The notes: generated from the sequence alone by a model not told the origin. Numbered from the stretch's first letter, positions 16,871 through 26,196 are shown. The stretch: 64,000 nt of DNA from PALSA-1440 sp050011195 (GCA_050011195.1 JBEKJO010000010.1:1-64000), one strand, 5' to 3'. Translations and numbers: made by a program.

Positions 16871-18205
16871 ATGAGCCGGGCTCACCACAACAACGGGAGA
16901 AAGCCGATCGCCGAGATAAGTTCCGGCTCGGTGACGATTCCGATTTACGCGTCTCCCGTAACCGTCAAGCTCGGGAAGAAGTCGTCACAGAAGGCGGGGG
17001 TGGATTCCAAATTGGATGACGGCGGCTCGGATTGCAAGACTTACCCGTCGTTCAAGATTGTTTATTATGAAGGGACACGGCGCGTCTTCCGGCGCCGCAA
17101 CACATTGGGGAAGGCCAAAGCGCTTGCCAAAGAATTGGCTGGCCAGTTGGCTTGCGACGGCGTCCGCTCCGAATACCTCACTGAGCAGGATCGCCGCATC
17201 TACGTTCTCGCCCAAAAAGCAGTCCAACCGCTCAATCTCGAAATCGATCAAGCCTGCCGTCTTTACGCCGACCTGCGAAATCGCGTAAAGGGGGCCACTC
17301 TCGAAGAAGCGGTCGATTTCCATAACACCTTTGGCCAGCGAGTCCGACACGGGGCCACGACCGAGGAAGTCTACCAGGAATATCTCCAGCACTTGGAGAA
17401 ACGCGGTGCTGGAGATTACCACGTGCGCGACGTCGAGAGACTCGTGGGCGGTTTGGTCAACGCCTTTCCGGGACCGATTGCCCGAATCGATACGCCGGAC
17501 ATTGACGATTTCCTCAGCCGTCGGGGCGGCAAGTCGCGCAACAAGAACAACTGGCGCCGAGGAATCATCGCGTACTTCAATTTCGCCCAGAAAAAGAATT
17601 TTCTGCCAAAAAACCTCGAACATGCCGCCGCCGCGACCTGCGAGTTCTCCGATCCACGCCAGAAAATCACCACGGAGGAAGAGGCAACAGCTCTCCTGCA
17701 GCGGAATGACATCTACACGCCGGAGGAGATGCACCTGATTCTCAAGGGAACCAGCCCGGCGCTTCGCCTCACGATTGAGATCAAGGGCTTTTCTGGGGTG
17801 CGCACCGAGGAGATCGTCCGTCTCTGGTGGATCATGATAGACGAAAAGGACAAGTGCATCCGCGTCCCCGACGCCGTCGGTAAAATCGACGCGCGCCTTG
17901 TTCTCATCCTACCCAATCTTGGAAAACGCCTGAGTGAGCACGCCGCGGATATCAAGCACGGACGCGTGGCCGCTGAATGGTCCTCGGCCAATTCGCTCTG
18001 GCACGCCTGGGAGCGGCAGGTGGAAAAGGCTGGCGTTCCGTACCGGCGCAATGCGTTCCGCAACAGCTATATTTCCTACCGGTTGGCTATTCTGCAGGAC
18101 ATTAATCGGGTGGCGGAGGAAACCGGCACGAGCCCGGAAATGATCCGCCGGAACTATCTGGTTCCGATCTCCAGGACAGTTGCCGAAGCATGGTTTGCGC
18201 TGTGA
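16871..18205 (+). CDS. Divergent tyrosine recombinase (integrase) 1
   Basis: 444 residues. An N-terminal arm and core-binding-like domain (about 130-250, e.g. YQEYLQHLEKRGAGDYH) are followed by a catalytic-like domain. FSGVRTEEIVRLWW (about 310-323) is the box-I Arg region; YRRNAFRNSYISYRLA is the box-II region, with Asn where H-x-x-R usually has His; RRNYLVP near the C-terminus supplies the candidate nucleophile Tyr. The distances fit the family, but the H-to-N change and missing second His mean activity is uncertain. It leads a row of same-strand small DNA-binding genes, consistent with an integrative element. Confidence 0.75.
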   Translation: MSRAHHNNGRKPIAEISSGSVTIPIYASPVTVKLGKKSSQKAGVDSKLDDGGSDCKTYPSFKIVYYEGTRRVFRRRNTLGKAKALAKELAGQLACDGVRSEYLTEQDRRIYVLAQKAVQPLNLEIDQACRLYADLRNRVKGATLEEAVDFHNTFGQRVRHGATTEEVYQEYLQHLEKRGAGDYHVRDVERLVGGLVNAFPGPIARIDTPDIDDFLSRRGGKSRNKNNWRRGIIAYFNFAQKKNFLPKNLEHAAAATCEFSDPRQKITTEEEATALLQRNDIYTPEEMHLILKGTSPALRLTIEIKGFSGVRTEEIVRLWWIMIDEKDKCIRVPDAVGKIDARLVLILPNLGKRLSEHAADIKHGRVAAEWSSANSLWHAWERQVEKAGVPYRRNAFRNSYISYRLAILQDINRVAEETGTSPEMIRRNYLVPISRTVAEAWFAL

Positions 18206-18373
18206 GGTTCGTTCCTCTGCCCTGGAGAGTTCGCCTGCCGATCAGCTGCAACCGATTCGCGGGGCCTCTCCCTCGATCTTCATGTGGGCGCCCCGCCCGC
18301 GTTGTCTCCACACCGCGTTGACCCTCGCCCCGCCTTATAATGGGGATGTATGGGCATTGCTCCTGTCCGATTA

Positions 18374-18622
18374 ATGGAAAGTGCGCCAGCCGAACACTCG
18401 GCTGCAAATTCTCGCGCCAAGCTCCTGAGAACCACCAAGAGTGGAATGGCCGCGCGTTACCAGGTGGGCACCCGCACGATCGAGAATTGGCAGTACTCGG
18501 GCGTCATCTACGCTCGCTTCGAGCAGGGCCGGGCCGTATTCGATGTGGCTGACTGCGACGAGCGACTCCTCGGCTGCGACAAAGGGAAACCATGCCATCA
18601 CCTCAATCCAAACACTCGATGA
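18374..18622 (+). CDS. Small excisionase-like HTH protein
   Basis: 82 residues from the ATG at 18374 (an ATG at 18350 is alternative). The segment YQVGTRTIENWQYSGVIYAR followed by FDVADCDERLLG has the winged-HTH layout of excisionase/MerR-type proteins: helix-turn-helix, then a wing, then a short C-terminal helix. The next gene encodes a related protein and overlaps its end. Likely a recombination directionality or repressor factor; inferred. Confidence 0.6.
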   Translation: MESAPAEHSAANSRAKLLRTTKSGMAARYQVGTRTIENWQYSGVIYARFEQGRAVFDVADCDERLLGCDKGKPCHHLNPNTR

Positions 18623-18825
18623 CCCCCTCTAGCCAAAACACCCCCGAAGTACCAAAACCATTCGTAACGAAGGAGGCGCTGGCGCGGCGTTACGGTGTGT
18701 GCGATCGCACCATAGAGAAATGGATGAAGGCGGGCATTCTCATCTTTCTCAAAGTCAACCGCGTCGTGCGCTTTCATGTCGAGGGCTGTGACGAGGCCTT
18801 GCGTAAACGCGGCTTCTTGAGTTGA
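18592..18825 (+). CDS. Excisionase-like HTH protein
   Basis: 77 residues. The core VTKEALARRYGVCDRTIEKW, then MKAGILIFLKVNRVVRFHVE and CDEALRKRGFL, is a standard excisionase-family winged HTH (sense-turn-recognition helix, wing with a conserved hydrophobic/Arg strand). It overlaps the preceding homolog by about 30 nt in another frame. Two tandem excisionase-like genes behind an integrase suggest a control cassette. Confidence 0.75.
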   Translation: MPSPQSKHSMTPSSQNTPEVPKPFVTKEALARRYGVCDRTIEKWMKAGILIFLKVNRVVRFHVEGCDEALRKRGFLS

Positions 18826-19515
18826 GCCTTGTTTGCCTTACAAGATTCACAGCCATGTCCCGATCACGGCTTCTTCACAGGTTCGGCCTACCTCCATCGC
18901 GGTCGAGGGTGACGAAGGCACATCGGAGGCTCTCGCCGGGCCGGAATTGCACCGCCGCGTCCGGGCCGACTTTCCCGCTGCTCCCAACAAAACCGAATGG
19001 AAAACCTACGGCCATGATGACACTGAGGCAGCTTATTTGCGAAAATGCGCAGGAAGTCTTGGACACGCCTTCTTCCCGGCTTCCCGACACTACTCCGCCA
19101 ACCTTCTCTTTGGTTCGTGGCCAATCTCGCGCCGCTGACAAACCCCTCACCCCTCACGCGCAGCAGTCACTCGATGACCGCCCAGTGGGTTGCGGACTGT
19201 ATGAACTACAGCGCCCGGGGTTTGTGTCTGCGGGGCTTTTTGTGGGGACACTCGCGCCGAACCGGCGACCGGATTGCAGGAAAGCCTTGATTCTATTGGG
19301 CTTTGATGCACTGGCCAAAGAGGCGGCCGACGTGAAGTTGGATTTCCAGCAAATGAAGATGGTCGTCAAACACATTCCAAAAGCCCCGGTTTACTGGGCT
19401 TTTCGCAATTTGAATATGAGTCCTATAAACGTAAAAACCATGGCATCACCCTCGAACCACTGCGCTTGTGGGGAGGGTTGTGGGGAAGCCTACAACGTAG
19501 AAACGGAGGTCTCTT
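18826..19515 (+). other. Spacer between HTH cassette and integrase 2; possible ORF 19014-19523
   Basis: An open frame from the ATG at 19014 would give 169 residues, with a plausible stretch ALILLGFDALAKEAADVKLD. It has no recognised domain, unusual composition and a terminator-like hairpin inside it, and its end overlaps the integrase 2 start. I treat it as unproven. Confidence 0.4.
19379..19403 (+). terminator. Terminator-like hairpin
   Basis: Perfect 8-bp inverted repeat AAAAGCCC (19379-19386) and GGGCTTTT (19396-19403) around a 9-nt loop. The A-tract before and T-tract after make it usable in either direction. It would separate the HTH cassette from integrase 2. Confidence 0.6.
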
Positions 19516-20784
19516 ATGGCTAGCCTGCGGAGGACAAAGGGAAAGTTCCATACGATTCGAGGCCGCCGAGCCGATGGTTCCCCGTTCGAATCCGTTACGG
19601 ATATTCCACAGGAACCGCCAGGACTAGCCCCGGGGGATCCAGAATACGCGGAAGCCAAAGCGGAACTGGAGAAGCAGGCGCTCGAGGAAGCGAACGATGT
19701 GGAAGCAAGATCGCGGAAGCGCAAAATGTCGGAAGAAGAATATGAGGCCCGAGCCAGGTACCGTGCCAAAAAGGTCCTGCGCGAAGACAACAAGGCGTCT
19801 CCAGCGGCATTCATAATTGCCTGGCTATGGGAGCACGTGATTAGGAACCGACTCCATTACACCAAGGTACGCTGCCTGTGCAATCTCATTGACGGCTTGA
19901 TCGCCATTTTGGACAAAGAAGGCTGTGAGACAATTCACGAGGTGCGGCGAGAACACTTTGATTCCTACGTGTTTGAGCTTCGAAGCGCTTCGTACTCGCC
20001 GGGGGTTGTCAACAGTGCTGTGGACTATCTGAAGGCCCTGGGACGCGAAATTAGGCACCAAACAGGCAGCGTCGTAGCCGACGGGCTGCAGAAGGAGCAG
20101 ACAGACTATGACGAGCGGCTGCCCTTTGCATTTGAAGAAATGATTCGCATTTTCGCAGCACTCCCCGAAGTTGTCGGTTCGCTGTTCCGCGAATGGACTC
20201 TGTTTCTGCTAATCATGCTCTATACCGAGATGCGGCCCGCTGATTCGGCAAGAACCAAACGAAAAGACATCCGTCTTGAGGACGGCGCTATAAGAATCAC
20301 GTCCTCAAAAACGAAGGGATTCAGGAGTAAACACAAGTGGAAGCCAATGCATAAGCGGTTGCTCCGGTATGTGACGCAGATGCTGGCAGAAGTCGAACTC
20401 CAACCAGAAGATCTCCTGTGTCAGCATCTCGGTCACATGTCAGAACAATCCCTTTCGACCAAGTTTCGCGACATTCTCGAACACGCCCGGATTGATCAAC
20501 TAAGGAACAAAGGGGAAAACCGGATCAATCCGTTTAGTCAAAAATCGCTCTATTCCATCAAGCACACCGCCTGTGTTTGGTACGATGCAACCGGTGGCAA
20601 AAAGCAGGACCAAAAAGATGAACACTGCGATTCTACCGAGCAGGCCAAAGAACACTATCGCCATGACACTCCTGATCCTACGGTAATGGAAATGAGGCGC
20701 CAAACTATCAATCGGATGCCAGATGTTGGCGTCGAATGGAAGAAGGCAGAGGCAGGTGTTGGAAAGGTAAAGAACCCCGCATGA
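19516..20784 (+). CDS. Divergent tyrosine recombinase (integrase) 2
   Basis: 422 residues; GGAGGT lies 8 nt before the ATG. The N-terminal 90 residues are charged (EKQALEEANDVEARSRKRK). The catalytic region carries MLYTEMRPADSARTKRKDI (box-I Arg). A box-II-like LYSIKHTACVWYDATGG has Lys instead of the usual Arg before H-T, and EHYRHDTP gives the nucleophile Tyr with a following His. The layout is that of a phage-type integrase, with a substitution at a position normally essential. The next gene overlaps by ATGA, so the two products probably act together. Confidence 0.75.
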   Translation: MASLRRTKGKFHTIRGRRADGSPFESVTDIPQEPPGLAPGDPEYAEAKAELEKQALEEANDVEARSRKRKMSEEEYEARARYRAKKVLREDNKASPAAFIIAWLWEHVIRNRLHYTKVRCLCNLIDGLIAILDKEGCETIHEVRREHFDSYVFELRSASYSPGVVNSAVDYLKALGREIRHQTGSVVADGLQKEQTDYDERLPFAFEEMIRIFAALPEVVGSLFREWTLFLLIMLYTEMRPADSARTKRKDIRLEDGAIRITSSKTKGFRSKHKWKPMHKRLLRYVTQMLAEVELQPEDLLCQHLGHMSEQSLSTKFRDILEHARIDQLRNKGENRINPFSQKSLYSIKHTACVWYDATGGKKQDQKDEHCDSTEQAKEHYRHDTPDPTVMEMRRQTINRMPDVGVEWKKAEAGVGKVKNPA

Positions 20785-21356
20785 GATACATCGTCAAACA
20801 CCAGGCCGCGGACGAAAATATTCAATTACTCTTAGACGCCGCGGCACTAGTGGAACCCGAATGGATTACGGTCATTAATTGCGCGTACGGCGGCGGCATC
20901 AAAACATGCATCGGTCGTCACTTAGGGCCTGGAGACTTGGTTGGAAACAAGATAGCACTTCGTCCTACGCTCAGCGAATGCATCATAAGGAGACCTTTGC
21001 CGGAGGATCTGGTGGCGTATTTGCAGAAATTGCCCCAATCAGATCCATATTTTTGTCCTCGCCTGCATGAGATGACTACGGGGCAGTTTGGGAGTTCATG
21101 GAGAATCCTGTGTGCCACGGCGAAGTTGAAACTTCACATGCTCGTGCTCACGTGGCCGTACCGGGACGCCAATCAAGAGTCGATCAAATGGGAGCGCGCC
21201 CAAGGCTGCTTGGATAGAATTGCAGAACAATGGCTGTCAGAAGGGGAACGTGAGGAGCTCCGGGCGAAGGCCGCGAATTGGGCCCGCCTCGGATCCAAGA
21301 CCGGGAACCGACGCCGACGGCTCACCCGGGCCCAGCTAATGGCTCCTCTGAAGTAA
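20781..21356 (+). CDS. Orphan protein translationally coupled to integrase 2
   Basis: 191 residues from the ATG at 20781, overlapping the integrase stop by 4 nt. The N-terminal half has strands and a Cys/Gly motif (WITVINCAYGGGIKTCIG); the C-terminal half is helical and ends very basic (GNRRRRLTRAQLMAPLK), suggesting nucleic-acid contact. No family recognised. Coupling suggests a recombination accessory or element-control role (inference). Confidence 0.65.
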   Translation: MRYIVKHQAADENIQLLLDAAALVEPEWITVINCAYGGGIKTCIGRHLGPGDLVGNKIALRPTLSECIIRRPLPEDLVAYLQKLPQSDPYFCPRLHEMTTGQFGSSWRILCATAKLKLHMLVLTWPYRDANQESIKWERAQGCLDRIAEQWLSEGEREELRAKAANWARLGSKTGNRRRRLTRAQLMAPLK

Positions 21357-21859
21357 GTGCTCAGCACGACGGGGTTCAACTTGTACCGACGGGTTGTGAC
21401 AGCCCCAGGGGTGCGGCTTGCCGGGGGGCAGCATCCCCGCCATCTGGTTTCACAACTGGTCTGGGATGCAACAAAGCACCTTTGCCCTGGCGAGCCGGTC
21501 GCCCCAAGCGCCAGCGGCGCATTGCCGGGAAGGATAGCGCGATGGGCCTGCGCCGCACGGACATGGCCGCTGCCCTCAATGGCGCGGAGCGTTCCCTTCT
21601 GGATTATAACAGCTCCTCCGGTTTCGCCCCCAGCCGATGGTCCCGGCCGAATTGCGGCCCTCGAGGCCGCCGGCTTTCTCGCGTTCCTCGTCAGCACCGA
21701 AGATGTCATTCTCACGCAAACCAACGGGAATTATTATTGGGTACGGCTCCAGAGTAAACAATCCTCGCAGCAAGCTGCGAGGCATTCCAGAATGTTGAAC
21801 TTTGTCTCTTTTTTAATAAAGCCGAAGCAAGCTTCGGGGTATCAAACCCAACGAGAATG
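21357..21859 (+). other. Spacer with no convincing gene, carrying two AA-loop hairpins
   Basis: Overlapping frames on both strands have no coherent protein features. Two perfect hairpins with AA loops lie at 21763-21782 (9 bp) and 21822-21837 (7 bp), described separately. Confidence 0.5.
21763..21837. repeat. Pair of hairpins with identical GC-AA-GC apex
   Basis: CCTCGCAGC-AA-GCTGCGAGG (21763-21782) and CCGAAGC-AA-GCTTCGG (21822-21837), 39 nt apart, both ending in GCAAGC. The spacer is AT-rich. This resembles REP/BIME-type palindromic pairs; no transposase for them is visible. Confidence 0.6.
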
Positions 21860-22640
21860 AAAATTGGTCGATCCAGGAAATAGCGCGCGGTCTGCAGCAG
21901 TTCATCCAGACGGCCCGATCTGCCGCCAGGAAAACCAGGGTGTTGGGATACTGGCGCGGGCTGTTGCCCCGGCGGCTGAGAATCTTCTCCTCCCGCAACA
22001 TTTAACCATCAACCACCAACTGTTCCCTGGCGCGCCCGCCGAGTACCCGGCTGCAAGGCCCCGACACCCGTGAATTTCCCGATCAGCAATCCTTCTGCCC
22101 ACCGCTCCCGAATTCGTAGCCCCACGATGCGCCAGGTGGAGTTCAAGAACAAGCTTCCCGCATCCGCGAGAAATGCCGAGGACGTTTTGACCTCCAACGT
22201 CTTCTCCCTCTTAAAATACAGCGACCGCCGCACCTGTCTCCGCCAGCTCCCTCCGCCTTGCCGGACTCGAGATCCCGGCCGCCGAATTCGACCAGGTCCC
22301 CTTCGCCTTCTGGCCTCGATACGACGATGGCCGGCCGCCATTGGGTAGCAATCCGCTGGAACACATTCCTTAATCGGGCCAGCGCTTCGCGGCCCTTGGC
22401 GCCGCCGTCCTCTTCGGCATGCACACCCGCGGTGGGTGATGCACCAGTCCCATCGGATGAAGCCGGGATGCTGAATACGAGCAAAGCGTAGGTGGCCGCC
22501 TTCATCTCTTGGCTCAACTTCTGCGCAAAGGTGAATTGGGTCTCGAAATCTTCGCTCGGAAGGTCATGCGTGTCATGCAATTGCCGCGCGTACAGGGGTG
22601 TTTTCTCCTTCCAAACTCGGTCAGACAAGAAATCTGAATG
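21860..22640 (-). pseudogene. Decayed DUF499-type ATPase (defence-island family)
   Basis: Three fragments in different frames of the - strand. At 22630-22330 one frame reads LYARQLHDTHDLPSEDFET, FTFAQKLSQEMKAATYALLV, FSIPAS and GREALARLRNVFQRIATQWR. I recognise these as the core of DUF499 ATPases, which pair with DUF1156 methylases in defence islands. At 22220-22075 another frame has FLADAGSLFLNSTWRIVGLR. At 22000-21882 a third gives RGNSPRQYPNTLVFLAADRA, the DUF499 C-terminal block. The full protein is around 1000 residues, so several hundred residues between blocks are missing. No methylase partner is visible. The family call comes from remembered motifs. Confidence 0.6.
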
Positions 22641-22961
22641 AAGACCAAAACTCTTGAAATTGCAGTCGATGAACTGCAGAACGCTGATTATCCGAATTGC
22701 TACGCGGCAATTCCACCGAACGGCAAAGTGTGCAGTCACACTGGACTGAGGCACACCCACTTGTACTCAATGCTCGCAGCCGGGGGCGCTGCGCGGCCTT
22801 ATGTCCGCGTTGTGAACCTGCGGGAACCCGGCGCGAGCAAGGGCAAGACCCTATTCCATGTCGGCGATTTTCTCCGCTACCTGGATCTGCATGCCAAGCA
22901 ACAGGGTTCTGGCGAGCAACGCTCCGCCATCCAGGATCGGGACGTCACGCGGCGGAGGTGA
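22638..22961 (+). CDS. Small HTH/excisionase-related protein
   Basis: 107 residues. The core CSHTGLRHTHLYSMLAAGG, then VRVVNLREPGASKGKTLFHV and FLRYLDLHAKQQ, is a helix-turn-helix plus wing arrangement I associate with small element-borne DNA-binding proteins of Verrucomicrobiota. No catalytic residues. It diverges from the decayed DUF499 gene on the opposite strand. Confidence 0.65.
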   Translation: MKTKTLEIAVDELQNADYPNCYAAIPPNGKVCSHTGLRHTHLYSMLAAGGAARPYVRVVNLREPGASKGKTLFHVGDFLRYLDLHAKQQGSGEQRSAIQDRDVTRRR

Positions 22962-23110
22962 TTAGCCAAAGGGCTGATGGCCAGGCAAAACCAATTCCGA
23001 CCATCTCAAGCCCGATCTCCTGACCAGTAAACATGGTGCCGGGGGGAATGTTTTTCAGAGCCCTGAACAAGAGCGCTTCGCGAAACACGTCGCCGTGGCA
23101 GAAAGACAGT

Positions 23111-23520
23111 ATGAACAACGATTTGCAAAGCGCCGAGTTCCGGGAACGGTGGGCTTATATCGCCGAGCCGGGATGGGAAATCAACCAGGAAGTATTCAGC
23201 CGGGCCGACCGCCGCCGGGCCAAAGTCCTCCACTGCGCGATCCCCGTGACGCAAGCCAAACGGCTGACGGATGCGGCCTTTCCGACGGGATGGGACGTCG
23301 ACAAGTGCCTCATCGCCAGTGTCGGTCGCAAAGCCCGGCCGGAGTTGGAAAACTGGGAGTACAGCCCGCAAATCGGAGCCGTACCGCAGCTCCCCTACCA
23401 GAGGAGCCCAGGCACATGGCCCGAGAGCTGCGCCAATTTGTGAACGAACTGGAGGCATGCCGGCGAAGATTGGGGATGAATAGAGGACGGCCGGAAAAGG
23501 GAAAGCTGCAACTCCTGTAA
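23111..23520 (+). pseudogene. Small orphan gene, probably frameshifted near 23400
   Basis: The frame from the ATG at 23111 codes for FRERWAYIAEPGWEINQEVF, RADRRRAKVLHCAIPVTQAK and a Pro-rich stretch up to about 23400, then loses coherence. From there a +1 frame continues sensibly as MARELRQFVNELEACRRRLG to the stop at 23520. This looks like one gene of about 135 codons with a single frameshift, though two short genes are possible. No family recognised. Confidence 0.45.
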
Positions 23521-23650
23521 ATCGTCGCCAAACAAGTGGTCGATGAAACCAAGTCCATCGCCGTTCACCATCGGTGGTTGGCAGGGCAATTACGTCGGCC
23601 TCCGCGCAGCAGCGTGTTCCGCCTTGAAACGTTGCCGATAGCCTTGGGCT

Positions 23651-24142
23651 ATGAGAGAAGAACAAATCGCCCGCTTGAGTTCCGCCCAGCACGTTCAGGG
23701 CCTCTTGCTTGCCTGTGGTCTTAAACAAAGAGTCGCGCCGTGCGTCCTGGCGGTCGCAGCTGGACTGACTGGGCCAGACTCTTGGCGGGAGGAGGTGGTT
23801 GCTGAGGCGCGCCTATTCTTCGCCCGGCGCGCGGGTCTGGTCCCCACTGGACTGGAAGAACTCCCTTCGCGGTGGCTGCAGCAGTTGCCGAGGCACTTGG
23901 AAAGCAGGGACATGGGGCCTTTCATGATCACCAGCCTCGCGTTCGATCAGGGACTCCTATGTGTTGCTTTCGCACATGAAGTCGCCAGCCAGACAGGGCG
24001 CATGACTATGTGGGACGACCTCCGTTTCGTGTTGAATTTGTCGCTCCAGCCAAACATCTGGCATCCATTAGCGCGAAAAGAGGAATTGGAAGTCTGGAAC
24101 CGTTGCCCCAAGTTGCGCGGGGAACTATTCGCCTTGGACTGA
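23651..24142 (+). CDS. Orphan protein in accessory element
   Basis: 163 residues from the ATG at 23651. Mostly helical and leucine-rich (LACGLKQRVAPCVLAVAAGL, AEARLFFARRAGLVPTGLEE, WDDLRFVLNLSLQPNIWHPL). No signal peptide and no recognised domain. It lies between small DNA-binding genes on the same strand. Confidence 0.55.
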   Translation: MREEQIARLSSAQHVQGLLLACGLKQRVAPCVLAVAAGLTGPDSWREEVVAEARLFFARRAGLVPTGLEELPSRWLQQLPRHLESRDMGPFMITSLAFDQGLLCVAFAHEVASQTGRMTMWDDLRFVLNLSLQPNIWHPLARKEELEVWNRCPKLRGELFALD

Positions 24143-24154
24143 AGATCTACGAGC

Positions 24155-24367
24155 GTGCTCTCACGAAACTGGCTCTCACGAAAGGGTGCGGCTGAAAAGC
24201 TTGACGTCTCGGTCGACACCATTGAAAGAAGGGCGATCCCGTGGCAGGACGATCCGGTGCCGGGGAAACTTCGTTACAAGTGCCTGAAACTCGGGGAGGA
24301 AACACGGCAGGAACGACGATACTGCGAGGAAGATTTGGAGGCGCTGCTGGTTCCAATGCCACGTTGA
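24155..24367 (+). CDS. Short excisionase-like HTH protein
   Basis: 70 residues, GTG start at 24155, 12 nt after the preceding gene. SRKGAAEKLDVSVDTIERRA is a clear helix-turn-helix; RYKCLKLGEETRQERRYCEE with EDLEALL makes the wing and last helix. Confidence 0.6.
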   Translation: MLSRNWLSRKGAAEKLDVSVDTIERRAIPWQDDPVPGKLRYKCLKLGEETRQERRYCEEDLEALLVPMPR

Positions 24368-24437
24368 AAGCATAAGCCACACCCACCGCGGGCGCGGATG
24401 GCTGGTCACGAACCAGGAAGCGCGGGAGTATTGGGTC

Positions 24438-24743
24438 ATGCTCCCAACTTGGCTCAAGGCGAAGGGGGCGATCGAGGTGGAACTTCCGCGAGGTCACAAG
24501 CTGGATTCAGCCATAACCGAAACGGTCAAAACGACAGTCTCGGCGGCATGCGAGGCTATGAGTGCATTCAAAGAGGACGTCGCCGCCGCTACGGTTGCGA
24601 AGCGCAAGGCACGCAAATCGGAGAATGCGAAGTCGCTTCCACCCGAGTTTAAGAATGGAGACGCAGCGGTTGCATCATCCTCAAAGCCCATCATCTCAGA
24701 CTTGTCCCTTGCGACTCTGCCGTCATCAATAACGGTGGCGTGA
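24438..24743 (+). CDS. Orphan helical protein in accessory element
   Basis: 101 residues from the ATG at 24438. The open frame extends about 15 codons further upstream without an ATG (VTNQEAREYWV), so the real start may be a non-ATG codon near 24400. LKAKGAIEVELPRGHKLDSA is followed by long Ala/Lys-rich helices (CEAMSAFKEDVAAATVAKRK) and a Ser-rich end. No family recognised. Confidence 0.5.
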   Translation: MLPTWLKAKGAIEVELPRGHKLDSAITETVKTTVSAACEAMSAFKEDVAAATVAKRKARKSENAKSLPPEFKNGDAAVASSSKPIISDLSLATLPSSITVA

Positions 24744-25112
24744 AGCTACGCTATTCCGCTACAGCGAGGTTGGAGTCAGAGAAAAATGCGGAAAACGCTC
24801 CGACAAACGCAAAGTGTTCCTTTCATGGGTTATGACAAGCAGCACTTTTCGTAAGCCCCTGAGAATCAACGAGCGGAAACCTTCGCTAACCTGCCGAAAC
24901 ATGCCGCAACAATATCAAGCAATAACAAGTTGCAGGCAGGCATCCCAAAACGGCCTTTATCTGTTACGCTGGCTGTAGCATGAATTCCATTCCGGGTGCG
25001 CACTTAAGCAGCCCGTGAACGCATTCGCGCCAGCCAACTTCCGCGACGTTCCACCTCGGACAGCGGCACAGTAATTGGCGAAACACAACAATGCGAAAGA
25101 ACTCGCCAGTCA
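24744..25112. other. Spacer with no recognisable feature
   Basis: About 370 nt without a plausible gene on either strand. It is more AT-rich in 24780-24960 than the neighbouring coding DNA. No hairpin or repeat was noticed. Confidence 0.5.
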
Positions 25113-25466
25113 GTGACCGAAGAAACCTTCGCAAACGGCCAGCCTGGGCATGTGGGAGATCCCGCATTCAATCCCACCCGTGCCGCTTCATCCAAGCCAG
25201 ATTCATCGAGCATTGTTACATCAATGCCGATATCGAAGACGCCCGCCGCCTCACCGCTCTCCGAACTGGACCAATGGGTGTCGGCTGAGCGCCTTCTTGA
25301 AATCCTTTGGGATGAACGGAGCCGCCCTAGCCTCCAGTGGATCAGAAAGGAAATGAAGTGCAGAATGTTGCCGCACGTTCGCCGCGGTCGGCTCATATTT
25401 TATCGGCCGAGGTCCGTCATGGAATGGTTCAACCAGCGAGAGTGCCGACCGAACAGCATGAAATAG
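25113..25466 (+). CDS. Small protein with C-terminal HTH-like segment
   Basis: 117 residues, GTG start at 25113 (uncertain). The first 50 residues are disordered. LDQWVSAERLLEILWDERSR, then SLQWIRKEMKCRMLPHVRRG and RLIFYRPRSVMEWFNQ, again give a helix-turn-helix with wing, similar in plan to the other small DNA-binding proteins of this element. Overlaps the next gene in another frame. Confidence 0.5.
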   Translation: MTEETFANGQPGHVGDPAFNPTRAASSKPDSSSIVTSMPISKTPAASPLSELDQWVSAERLLEILWDERSRPSLQWIRKEMKCRMLPHVRRGRLIFYRPRSVMEWFNQRECRPNSMK

Positions 25467-25708
25467 CCATTCGGCCAGAAGTCGTCGTATGGGGACTGGA
25501 CGCCCGTCCTCGAGTCGAACTGTCGCCTGAGGAGCAACCCGTTACGCCCTCTATCGTATATCTGCTTGGGATTATCTTTATGGGAATTGCCGCCCTCAAA
25601 TTTAAGTCAGGAGACATGGAGGCCATGGGCAAAAACCTCGGCGGCTCCGTCATGCTGTTCCTGGTCCCGAAGATCGTGGAAGTAATCATCACCTGGGCCG
25701 CCAAATAG
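25337..25708 (+). CDS. Small membrane protein in accessory element
   Basis: 123 residues from the ATG at 25337; the first 43 codons overlap the previous gene, so translation may really start later, for example at an internal ATG. The C-terminal half has two hydrophobic segments, TPSIVYLLGIIFMGIAALKF and GGSVMLFLVPKIVEVIITWA, separated by KSGDMEAMGKNL. No family recognised. Confidence 0.5.
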   Translation: MDQKGNEVQNVAARSPRSAHILSAEVRHGMVQPARVPTEQHEIAIRPEVVVWGLDARPRVELSPEEQPVTPSIVYLLGIIFMGIAALKFKSGDMEAMGKNLGGSVMLFLVPKIVEVIITWAAK

Positions 25709-26196
25709 CGTACCCCTGGGCGAGGGCGGACCGGAATCGAAACGCCGGTTCAATTCCGCTCTGTCCAGCTTGTCCGAATTTGGCAAGTCGAGGCTTTTTC
25801 GTCTCCCGAGTCACGCATGGAGTCACAAATCACCACGGGTCAGCAGCTCTTCATTAGGTCGGCTCCCTATGATCTCAAACGTCCCGGCGGCGCCGTCGGT
25901 GAGCTTGGGACCGGGGAATGAGGACGTCACGGCAACCATGGGTCGTGGAAATCGCAACTTGAGCTTCATCTGAGAAGCGCTGGATTGGTGGCGTGTCGGG
26001 CCACTGCGGTGGGCCGCAGCGGCATCGAGCATGTCAGGCAGCCATTGCTGGGCGGGTTGAACTCAGGCGGTGCAGCTCTTGGCCGATGGTCTCCCGGAAG
26101 CGCTTGATGGCGGCGAATGGCACGAGGTTCTTTGCTTTGGCATCGAGCGACTTCTTGCGGATTGCATCGGCGCCTTCCACGGAATAGAGGTTCTCG
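25709..26196. other. Spacer, no confident gene
   Basis: About 490 nt. A - strand frame at 26267-26034 reads plausibly (FAKGVEQAIENLYSVEGADA, LVPFAAIKRFRETIGQELHR) and the + strand has a competing frame. Neither has a recognisable domain or ribosome-binding site, so neither is called. Confidence 0.4.

Noticed and set aside
22962..23110. Upstream extension of the gene at 23111
   Set aside because: The frame is open, but the extra residues are of unusual composition and the ATG at 23111 is the first plausible start.
25725..25785. tRNA-like T-arm words (GGAATCGAAAC, GGTTCAATTCC) near the right side of the accessory element
   Set aside because: Neither strand gives a 5-bp T-stem plus acceptor stem and CCA in register, and no D or anticodon arm is present. 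It may be a decayed attachment site but cannot be called a tRNA.
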